From NCBI GenBank assembly GCA_029204225.1, contig CM055110.1:34729947-34793946 (forward strand): 64,000 nt of DNA, written 5' to 3'. The DNA is from Diphasiastrum complanatum. Its lineage: Eukaryota; Streptophyta; Lycopodiopsida; Lycopodiales; Lycopodiaceae. Position numbers and translations under genes: made by a program. Below the pieces are notes generated by a model. The model made no database searches and was not told the origin of the DNA. It was given only the letters and a program-made list of their open reading frames with translations. This document shows positions 51,683 through 61,493 of this stretch, piece by piece (position 1 is the stretch's first letter; the number at the start of each line of letters is the position of its first letter).

Positions 51683-53096
51683 TCGATAAACAATGCTATG
51701 TCATTTCATCCTATTTTACGCAACGTTGATGTTTCTTCTATAGAACCTACAGCTACAGCTATAGAAGCCGAGCAGTCGACAGTTCCTGTCACCAGACCAG
51801 ACCAAGCTAGTTCGAGCACATCTGAAGAAATTCAAAAAGAAACATCATCGCATCCTGGTCAACCAAACGTCCGCAGATCCTCATGGACTCGGACAGTTCC
51901 TGAGAGGTACACACCTCAATCATTCTGGACTTCATCAGAAGAACCAGAGAGCCTAGGCGAAGCAATTAACTTCAAGGATGCTATGAAGTGACAAGAAACT
52001 ATGGAAAGTGAGTACACCTCACTTTTGACAAATCAAACCTGGACATTGGTCGACTTCCCCACTCACAAGAGAGTTATCGACAACAAGTGGATCTTCTAGA
52101 AGAAGACCAACTCTGATGGTTCCATTGCTAGATGGAATGCATGGCTGGTGGCTAAAGGATTCACTCAAGTCCAAGGAGTGGATTATCAAAGAAATTTCAA
52201 TCATGTAATCAAGATGCAGTCAATCAGGACTCTGATTGCGTTAGCAACCATGGGAGACCTCGAATGCACCAAATGGATGTCAAGACAACATTTCTCAATG
52301 GCAACGTCGAGGAAGAGCTATATACCTTCCAACCAGAAGGATTCAAAGTCAAAGGCCAAGAGCACAAAGTGTGCAAGCTGCACAAAGCAATCTACGGTCT
52401 AAAACAGGCCGCAAGAGCATGGTTCGATAGAATCAACTCTTATCTCATTCAATTGGGATTTGCAAACAATTCAGCTGACTGTAATGTTTATTTGAAGTAT
52501 ATAGACACCAATTCAGTTCACATAGCTCTTTACATAGATGATGCATTTATTTTGTCTAATGACATTTCTCTTGTGCTGATTCTGATAGTGAAGTACTCGA
52601 CATAGCGAAGTACCCTTATCATTCACTTATAGGATCTTTGATGTTTGCAATGATGTGTACTAGACCAGAGCTGACATACACTGTTAGCACGTTAAGTCAA
52701 TTCATGTCTAATCCTAGGATCTCTCATTGGAAAGATTGGGAAGGAACAATCTCTACTAGAAAATCTACCTCCGGGTTCTGTTTCTATCTGGCAGGAGGAC
52801 CGATTTTGTGGAACTCAATAAAGTATAAATCAAATGTGCTTTCTTCGACAGAGACAGAGTACATCGCAGCATGTCAAGCTTCAAAAGAAGTTGTATGGAT
52901 TAGGTTATTACTTCACGACTTACATCTTGAAGGTTTTCCTTTCAACTAGAATAATCCAACAATTGACAACGAGTGTCTTGCCTCTCCTAGCTCTTGGGCA
53001 ATGAGATCCACAAGACACCATTGCCTAGACTCAAGCTCCAAAACTAGCTCGACTCCTGAAAGAATTTGATATGCCCATTCTGCATTATGTGCTTGG
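51644..53096 (+). pseudogene. Copia C5 fragment: IN-RT linker, RT and RNase H
   Basis: The linker RSSWTRTVPERYTPQSFW (about 51875) leads to EAINFKDAMK*QETMESEYT and TLVDFPTHKRVIDNKWIF*, which is the RT N-terminus with in-frame stops. After a frameshift near 52262 come MDVKTTFLNGNVEEELY, AIYGLKQAARAWFDRI and HIALYIDDAFILSND (catalytic YIDD, about 52530). A deletion near 52600 removes the thumb. The frame 52638-52949 has MCTRPELTYTVSTLSQFM and RNase H KSTSGFCFYLAGGPILW, SSTETEYIAA. A TGTTGG at 53097 may be the start of its 3' LTR. Confidence 0.8.
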
Positions 53097-54353
53097 TGTT
53101 GGAAAAAGAAAAAAAGATTGACACAACAAAGACTGCATTCAATAGATGCAGCTATTGAGCTCTGCGGAATAATTCTTCTTCATTGCATAATTACGCCAAT
53201 CAAATTTGATTCATACTATCACGACAAAAGTTACGTTTGATTCTACTTGATTCTAATTTTGAAATCATCAAAATTTATGAAATTGATTTCATAAACAAAA
53301 ACAAAGTAGAGTATTGATATGCGTAAGTGTTTGATGCTTAGATAAAACTATAAGAGAACAATTGATCATAAAAAACATACACTCATTCTGACATGATACT
53401 GAACGCAATACAACTATAGAATTAAATTCAATAAGTAGCACACATACAAATCTGATGAATTACGAGTACAAAACAATAGCGTATGCAACCGCGTACTCGA
53501 AACTAACTCTGAATACTGATCGTCTGAATCTGACATACTTCTACTAATAACCAATGAAATGCTGCTAACAATACTCTATCATAAATTGAGTCCTTGAATC
53601 ACTTGACTGGATTGATTTCTTGTCTTGTTAAAGTTGAGAAAATGATCAACTATTTATACTAGTTAGGAATGCCAAATAGGCTTATCCAAATGACGGTTGA
53701 TGGTAGTCGTTTAGCCAGATCGCAATTGGCACGTAGATCGCAATTGACACTTAGCCGTATTGTCGAAAATCAGTGGGAATGAGTGGAAGCTGATGAGCGA
53801 GCTTAATGTGTAGGATTGGAAGGACAACAGACAACAACATAATATTCAAATTGACTGATTCAGACAAATGCTCAATGAAACAATATAGTAGTGAGACTGA
53901 GAATATGCACTTTGATTAATATCAAAACAGTGAGTAAAATGCTTAAAGTGATAACTTCAGCTTACAGTCGTTGTGAGCAAGATAAACATTGGCTCTAGAA
54001 AATTTGAATTATCAGAAGAAGATTTCTAATGAAGATTCTAGGATTGATATCCTACAAAATATCTACTACTACCTTTTGTTGCAGTTATTACGACCGTCTC
54101 ATTACAATGAATGCATGTACAAATTGGACGGACTGTCAACGCGAAGTCATTGGGTCCGACAGTATTGAAATTTACAGGTTTCGAAAAATATACATTGACT
54201 CAAAAAAATAGAATTTTTCGAGTTGATCCAGTATCGAAAAATTCGATTCTTAATTTTTCGATCCTCTGCTCAAAGATTCAAGCCTTCTGTTTCTGGGTTT
54301 TTTTAGAATGCTCATTATTGAATGGATTTGAGGCTGAGCATTGAATTCCAACA
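53097..54353. repeat. Probable LTRs of C5 (+) and C6 (-), limits unclear
   Basis: Non-coding. It begins TGTTGGAAAAAG after the C5 RNase H and ends (as TGTTGGAATTC on the minus strand, 54343-54353) beside the C6 polypurine tract. Several attttttcga/tcgaaaaa motifs lie at 54180-54265. The second LTR of either element was not found. Confidence 0.45.
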
Positions 54354-55440
54354 CTCCCTTAATGTGGATCCTGAAAGTTTTTATTTTCAAATTCAACATG
54401 TCGTTGAATCTGAGATGGTTCTCTTTGACAGAGCCTTTGTAAAGTAATCTATTAGTGATTTTCCACGTTTGATTCTCTATCAGATAATCGAATTTAGTGT
54501 CCATCGCTACTTTCCATTGATCAGCATCAGGTGTAGACATCGCTTTCGAAACTGTATTTGGTTCCTGCATGAAGTAGCAAGCTGCATCGTCTATAAATCT
54601 GGATGGAGGTTGTCTGGGTAAATTCGATTTTCTTGGTTGAATCTTGACCCCCTGATGTGATTCGACCCGTTGAGGTTTTGACTCATTTTCTGAGTTTGTA
54701 TCGATTTCTTGATTTTCGATCCTGGAGCCTTTTTCGATATTTGGATCAAAAATTTCTTCGATACTTGGATCGGAAATTTCTCGAGCTTTTACCTTGTGGT
54801 TGATAAATCGATCTTCCACAAAAATGACATCTCTGATCGTAAATGTTTTTTCTGTTTCTAGATTATAGAGCTTATACGCCTTGTGATCTGGGGAGTAGCC
54901 AACAAAAATCGATTTTGTGATTTTGTCATCCAACTTCTTCCCGAGATCTTCAGGAATTTGAGCATAAGCAATGCATCCAAACACTCGAATATTCTTGAGT
55001 GATGGTTTTAATCCTGGCCACACCTCATAAGGTGTCTTGCCATTCAGGGCTTTGGTGATGGATCGATTTTGTAGATAGGCGGCTGTAGCAACAGCTTCTG
55101 CCCAAAATTTCTTCGGAAGAGAGGCATGGGCCACCATGATCTTGGAACTTTTGATGAGTGTTCGATTCTTCGGTTCATCTACACCATTGGAATGAGGTGA
55201 GTAGCTCGTTGTGAATTGTTGATATATTATGTTGGCCTTGTAGAACTCCTTAAATTTGGTGGAGATAAATTCTCCCCCTCCATCTGTGCGTAGAGCTTTG
55301 ATCTTCCTCTGGGTCTGATTTTCTACAGACGCCTTGAACTACATGAAAAATTTGAATGCCTCTGATTCAGAAAATAGGTTGCAGTCCTTCGAGAGAAGTC
55401 ATCGATGAAGGACACAGTTGCTAAAAAGCAATGTGTTGTT
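54354..55440 (-). pseudogene. Copia C6 fragment: integrase and RT start
   Basis: Minus strand from about 55440: an integrase core with IKALRTDGGGEFISTKFKEF (about 55300) and NGVDEPKNRTLIKSSKIM. The frame from 55137 then gives KKFWAEAVATAAYLQNRS, NGKTPYEVWPGLKPSL, FGCIAYAQIPEDLGKKLD and SIFVGYSPDHKAYKLYN. The RT lead-in DADQWKVAMDTKFDYL and TWKIT (about 54475) ends at a deletion that joins it to a PPT (minus TTAAGGGAG, 54354-54364) and the LTR start TGTTGGAATTC. RT and RNase H are deleted. Confidence 0.8.
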
Positions 55441-56093
55441 CATATACAATGTAGTTGATGGGGCAAGAGAGTATGGAGAACGCGAACAGAGAAGAGATCA
55501 GGAACATTTGCGGAACAACTCTCTCGTTGCAACGGGCTGCTAGATGCAAAAACAGTCTAATAGAATGTTTATGCTAAGTATAATCATAGCTTAAATGTTC
55601 TGTTGCTTAACATGATCTTATAAATTAGTTCATACTCACAAAAACAAAAATGAGTATAGTCCACCGAAGAGATTAGAAATGGTTTGTGTGGTATTACTGA
55701 AAAATGGATTTAGTTAGAAGTTTTAGTTTTGAAATAGATTGAAAGAGCAGTATGACAACGCAAGTTCCTCAGGCGTCAAAGACAGCCATCGTCTGATCAG
55801 AAACTGAGGAGTCATAGACGTCCGTGTTCTGATCAAAATGAGTGAACAAATATTATCAAACAGCAATGAAGTGCATTCAAATCACTACTAGCATTCATCT
55901 ACGTTATACACAGATATAAAAGCATGCTAATGTTATATTATACTGAAGCACAACAAAATAGCAGTTACAACTAGAATGACGACGTAACTGGGAGGCTCAA
56001 AATCATTCGTCTCATGGACGGATCATCACGTAGAGTGTGCCTGGATAATCCATTTATAGAATTCATCCATGTATTAATTATAGTAAATACATG

Positions 56094-56825
56094 TCACTTA
56101 ATTAGATAAGTCATTGTACTTGGAAGTATTTGGCTTGTATGACAACTATACATGGTATATACGGTCAACGAATCAGGGAATGTTGATGCAAACGAGGACG
56201 TCGCAAATTCTCTCACTTCGCATTTTACGTGAAATGGATTTTTCTCACTTCGCAAATTCTGGGAAGTGCCTGGAACGTTCCTCATAAAAAATAGACGATT
56301 GTCAGAATTTTTTTCTCTCTTTGGGATTTTGCGAAAAAAGCAGACAGCGCTTGTAAAAATGCGAAAAGTTTCCCTTAAAAAGACGACAGTGTCTTTAAAA
56401 CAGTTTAACTTCTTCAAAATAGTTGAAAGGAAGAAGCTGAAGCCAAGTGTCGCATTTTTTGGGAAAGTGCAAAAAAATACATTTCGCATTTTGAAAAAAT
56501 ACGAAAAAGCCGACACTGTTGAAAAATAATTGAACTGTTGAACTATGCTGAACTGTCGCATTTAAAAAAAAACCGATACTGTTAAAAACATAGTTCATTT
56601 CTGTAGACTGTTGTGACACTTGGTATATTTCTGCAGACTGTTGCGACACTTAGTGTATTTAGGGTTTAGTGTTGTTCTAAATGCTAATTCGTGGAAGTTC
56701 TTGAAGGTGGCCAAGTCTCTCGAATGAAATGATACTGGATTTCTATGTGCTTGGATTTGCCATGAAATCTAGGATTCGATGACAGTGAAATACAGCTCAA
56801 GTTGTCACACAGAATGGTGGTAGCA
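56094..56825 (-). pseudogene. Copia C7 fragment: RNase H end and LTR-like tail
   Basis: The minus strand at 56825-56690 reads [20 protein letters not shown] then [15 protein letters not shown], a Copia RNase H. To the left is an LTR-like region (about 56670-56100) with a 30-bp tandem unit (atttctg(t/c)agactgttg(t/c)gacactt, 56597-56656) and many cgcattt/gtcgcat phrases. Similar phrases occur at 19120-19300, suggesting one LTR family. Confidence 0.6.
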
Positions 56826-56836
56826 TTGAACTGAAT

Positions 56837-57145
56837 GTGCTAAGAAGAATTAGTAGCATTTTATTGCAAGAATATTCATGCTCTTGTTAAGCAACAAAAT
56901 TTTAAGAGTTGTGTTAACAACATACTTAAATATTACAATTTTGAGAGTGAAAATAATGGCAATGAAATCCTGATTGAGGACACTTCTTGTCAATTGTTGA
57001 ATTGTTCGAGTTGAGAGGAAAACCTTGAAGCCAACTTTGATGCTAAGAAGGGTTAGTAACATTTTATTGCAAGAATCTTCATGTTCTTGTTAAGCAATAA
57101 AATTTTAAGAGTTGTAACATACTTAATATTACAATTTTGAAAGTG
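56837..57145. repeat. Direct repeat, two copies of about 105 bp
   Basis: 56837-56950 and 57039-57141 are similar (tgctaagaag..ttagtagcattttattgcaagaat...), spaced about 200 bp apart. The copies differ by a few substitutions and a short deletion. Confidence 0.8.
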
Positions 57146-58300
57146 TTTTTGAAAGTGTTGTGTGATGAAGGCATCAAATGTTTTTTGAGAAGGAAAGCAA
57201 TGCTAAGCGTTTGATGCTATATAAAGAATTATTTTTCAAGAGCATTATAACTTTGCAAGATAGGCCAAAAAATAATTTATGACATAATCTTAACTTTGTG
57301 AGATCAAGCCAACTAGAGGATGTTTATCTAGTTTGATATGCCAAAAAAATTGACCTGGCCTCATATTGTACCTTCAAATGGAGTAAAAGGTACTTCAGCT
57401 AATTTTACTTCATGCTTGAGTTTTCTTAGTTGTGTATCTTTGCTTATGCAATGATATATTTTAATTCTTATGCACTGAATGGTATAATGAGCAACTTCAC
57501 TCAAGCAAACAAACTTTTTGGTTGCACATTTTGTCTAGGTCCATTAGTGTAGGTGTAACAAAAAAATTAGAAAAACTTACAAAACTAAAAGAGTAGACAC
57601 TCAAGATTTAGAGAATCCCTCCAAAGGTAGGAAATGAGAGAGAGAGAGAGAGAGAGAGAAAAGAAAGCTTTATTAACGTATTTTCTATGCCAAAAGGCGT
57701 ATAAGACGAGCAAGTACATCAAATAAAGTGGATAAACTTTTCAGTTAAAAACATCATGCACATGCTTATTCATAGTAGCTTAAATGGGCACGTAGTTGTA
57801 CTATCATCCACATGTCCCAATGTCATCAATATACTCTAAAGCATCCACTTTCCCTCCTCAAAATGATCATAAGAATTCAAATTCAAGGAACATTGCGATT
57901 TATGAGCACAATTCAAAAAATTTACACGGACTGGTAACTTGTTGTTGAAGCATGCAAATATATAGCTTTCTTCAGATCACCTTATTTTCCATGAACAATT
58001 ACCAACCATAGTTTCCACAATCAAAGCCATTCTCCAATAAATGGTAGATGCCTCAGCACATGTTAATCAGGGATGCAATCGACTCCTTGGTGATGACGAT
58101 TATGTCTGTAACATGCTCTAACATTCGCTTTGATATAAAAGGATGCTTTGTGAACAGAGCTGTGTGCCAATGGAAGCACAAGTGCACAGCGTTGGAGGCT
58201 GCAGCTGGAATTATACTCGAGAGTTTTGTAATCCGTATGCTTTTCAGCTATAGATTCAAAAAGTAAAGATTCGAGAGCTTACCTGGATGTTAAAGATCGT
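57146..58300. other. Intergenic DNA, no gene recognised
   Basis: Short open frames only. A (GA)12 run lies at 57636-57659. The frame at 58048-58266 has no recognisable domain. Confidence 0.5.
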
Positions 58301-58330
58301 TCAAAGGCGAGATAAATCACCTTATTTTCA

Positions 58331-58438
58331 TAGTAGCCAAACGACCCAAGAACAAATACTGGTGCTTCAGGTTTGTTTAGGGTAGTAGCCAAACGACCCA
58401 AGAACAAACACTGGCGCTTCAGGTTTGTTTAGGGTAGC
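58331..58438. repeat. 52-bp tandem duplication downstream of the hydrolase gene
   Basis: Unit tagtagccaaacgacccaag...gtttgtttaggg at 58331-58382 and 58383-58434 with two or three mismatches. It lies in the 3' flank or 3' UTR of the LDAH-like gene. Confidence 0.85.
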
Positions 58439-58775
58439 CAGATGGTAAACAGATGTATTTTTGACATCTGCGAATTCCCTTTTTCAGCATCTTTCGCATT
58501 TTCCATTTGAAAACTACTCTGCTAGCCGTGACCATCATCACTAAATGAAACAGAACTACGTTTACAAGGGAGATCGTAGAAAGACTGCAATTTGCAGACT
58601 TCATCCTCTTTTTTCCCTCTCGTATGTCCTCATTTTTGCAGTTCATACTTCCTGAAGCCTTATTCAACTATTTCTGGCTACTACAGAAATTATCTCTCCG
58701 CAAAACTTTCAATAATAAGCTGTAACATTATTGATAAGAGGGATGCAACCTGATAAACGAAATTGAGCAAATGAT

Positions 58776-61455
58776 TTATAGTCCTGGAACAGCTGATAAA
58801 ACCACATCTGCAGTGAAACGAGCTACCCAAATGGAGCCAGCTTCATTGCAGGAAAAATCATGCAGAAGGCCTTCCCTCTCCACAGCCACTTTCAAGCTTG
58901 GAGCTTTTTTAGAAACCTGCTGACAAATACACACCACCAAAAAGGGCAATGATGTATAAAACGTGCAAGCCAAGACAAATGTAATATTCAAAGAGCAGAT
59001 TCTTATAAGCATAAAAAGACAAGACATATGAGAACAAAAGCCAAGCCCAAACATAAATCCTGGATGAAGACAAATCTTGAAAAAAGAATTCGCTCCATGC
59101 AGAATGTAAACTTTTGATAAAAAATTGTCACAAAATGGAATCAATAGAAACTCAAAGAACACTGTCTACATCTTCTAGTGATCAGCATGGATGCGAAGGT
59201 ACATGTATTTACAAAAAATTACAATACTACAGCCAAGATATATCTAGGCAATTTATTTCAATACTAGGGAAGTTCCATCTCTGCTAATATTCAAAGAGCA
59301 GCTTTTGATAAGCATATAAGAATAGATGCCACTGAGAAAGATCATAGGGACATACTAATCAGAAATAAAATGGATACTTTCAACTCACACCAGATATATT
59401 TAATTCAAGAACAGTCTTAGCTTGGAAGCTAAACTGATCTGCCCAAAGAAGAACACAGAAGAATGGCCCAAAAGCTTCATGGTAGCAACCAAGACATTGA
59501 AACTTCTGAACATGTCTCAAACGTTTTAAAATTTGCTGGAGGTCCAGGGTAGGGGATGTTGAGAGGACAGCATGATAGGTTCTGGTGCAAACCGTCATTC
59601 TCTTGATACGTAGTGGGGCCATTTACCAAGCATGATAGGTTCTGGTGCGAACTCTCATTCTTTTGACACGTAGTGGGGTGATTTAGCAAGGCCCTCTTAT
59701 GTTATTGAAGTACTTCTATGCAACATACATTGTAAATGGAGAGAACAGTTATGACTTCATGCAATATTTGTAGACCTTCATAAAGCCCGTTCCAGCAAAA
59801 CTGTAGCAGTCATACGAATCTTGTACAGAAGTGTTTTCTGTCTAGCTTCCTCTATCAAGGTTAGATGTAATTACAAATCATGTCCATCAAATAGGACCAT
59901 TCTGCAATACAGCTGTTCAAGCAATGCAAATTAACCACCACAGGACATGTACCTCTTTAAGAAGTGATAAAGGTCCCCAATGGTCGTTACTTCCAAAAAG
60001 AAGACAGATCTTTTTCTGGTTCTTTCTCAAAAAATCCCAATCAGGAGGGCTTTTCAGCTGCCAAATATCATGAAATATTAGAGTAAATCCAGCAAAATTA
60101 AGTGTTTAAGATTGTTATGGAAATATAAGTAAGAAAGTACACATTGAACTATAAACATTTAGGCTTAAAAACAATTAGGTAAACTAACCAATTAGATAGA
60201 AAGAATAAAGTTCGCCTCCAGAAAATGGATTGGTAATATATTAAGAATGAGTGAAGCCATAGAAATTGGAAAAGATTTTTGAGTCCGACTCTGAAAACAA
60301 GACCTTGGGAGTGTGATCGCATTGGGATACAAGGATTATCAAATAAGATATGGAGGAAAAGAAACATGAAATGCCATCAAAAGAAACGGTAATTGCATTA
60401 TTTTTTCTTAGAATAGGCTAAAAGAGGACAAATAGTGAACATGGAAGAAGACTTTTCCAAAAACATATGAAAGAATGGGTAGAATATGGCTGGAGAACTA
60501 AACACTTCAACTCGAGCAACACCTGTTATTGATGTGAATTCACTTTTTGCATATGCAGAAATAGGTTTTCAAAGATTGAAAGTTTTTTTCTTGTTACATT
60601 ATAACTTACGATTTTATTAAATGTTTCTAATTGGAGTATTTCCCTGGGAAACTTAAGCTTCAAAAACAGCAGGAAAGCAGACTCCTAGTCAATGTAAGTA
60701 CACTGATCAATGTAAAACTATAGAATGACAAAGTTTATCACCAAATGAGTCATCACATAAAAAAAGCTGGTTGTAGACTTGGAAAATCATTGAGCTTTGT
60801 ATTTCTGATCATAATCTGAGACAAGTTGTGCTACTTTTTGATAACGTGTAGACGGCTTTGAAAGCATTGTCAACCAAAAGTGCATATGTCATGTCGCAGT
60901 ACAGGAAGAAGATGGATACCTGCTTGAACTCTGTCCCTCCCAGGTAAATAAAGTTGCGCGCCACTGAATACTACAGTAGATTTTCAGACAACAAAAATTG
61001 TCAAAACCCAAGGGTCTGTAAGAAGAAAATCAAGGGTGAAAACGAGAAAATAAAAGGAGCAGAAAGATGATACTGAATTATGGCTTAACCTTTTACATTG
61101 TATGTCACACTAAAAAGAAAGCCACAAGTAAATCTGACATGCTTTTATACTATAATTATCATCTTCAAATCAACACAAAACAACTGCACAAAGTTATTTT
61201 TCAGTAGAAATCGCTGCGGCTTGTGAAACATACAATAATCTCTCAGTAAAGATTCTGAGCAGTAGCATCAGAGAGATGCTCAAGATCAGTATCTCAGTAG
61301 CATGAAACCACCTGCTACATATCCAGAAATTGAAGCCAAATTACCTTCATGAGGTGACTACATGCTAGGTCTACAGAATTAGCTCCCCACGACCACCCAA
61401 GAGTACTCTTCAGAAGAGTTCGAGAAATCCATCTGGGTGAACTACCCACCAAGCC
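58776..61455 (-). CDS. LDAH: Lipid-droplet-associated hydrolase (LDAH)-like, last four exons
   Basis: LDAH is an alpha/beta-hydrolase-fold esterase-like protein found on lipid droplets. Exons on the minus strand: 61455-61345, 60970-60920, 60057-59953 and 58916-58776 (stop at 58776-58778). All boundaries are GT...AG and phase 0, giving 135 residues. Read together they match the C-terminal part of plant LDAH proteins: SPRWISRTLLKSTLGWSWG, CSHLMK|YSVARNFIYLGG, TEFKQ|LKSPPDWDFL, ICLLFGSNDHWGPLSLLKE|V, VAVEREGLLHDFSCNEAGS. The Asp of GSNDHWG and the His of LHDF fit the acid and histidine of the catalytic triad. The nucleophile exon (GxSxG) is not in the window; it is probably beyond 64000, as introns here are long. 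The first exon's left limit is uncertain because an extra T breaks the frame if it is extended to 61493. Confidence 0.8.
59571..59690. repeat. 60-bp tandem duplication inside an LDAH-like intron
   Basis: Unit catgataggttctggtgc...atttaccaag at 59571-59630 and 59631-59690. It lies in the intron between the last two exons. Confidence 0.85.
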
Positions 61456-61493
61456 TGAAAGAGAACTCAAGAGTCGACTCATTGGAGGGAACC

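Noticed and set aside
59380-59622. Possible extra exon (FQCLGCYHEAFGPFF...) between the last two LDAH-like exons
   Set aside because: The flanking exons join in phase without it and match the family directly; this piece matches nothing known to me.
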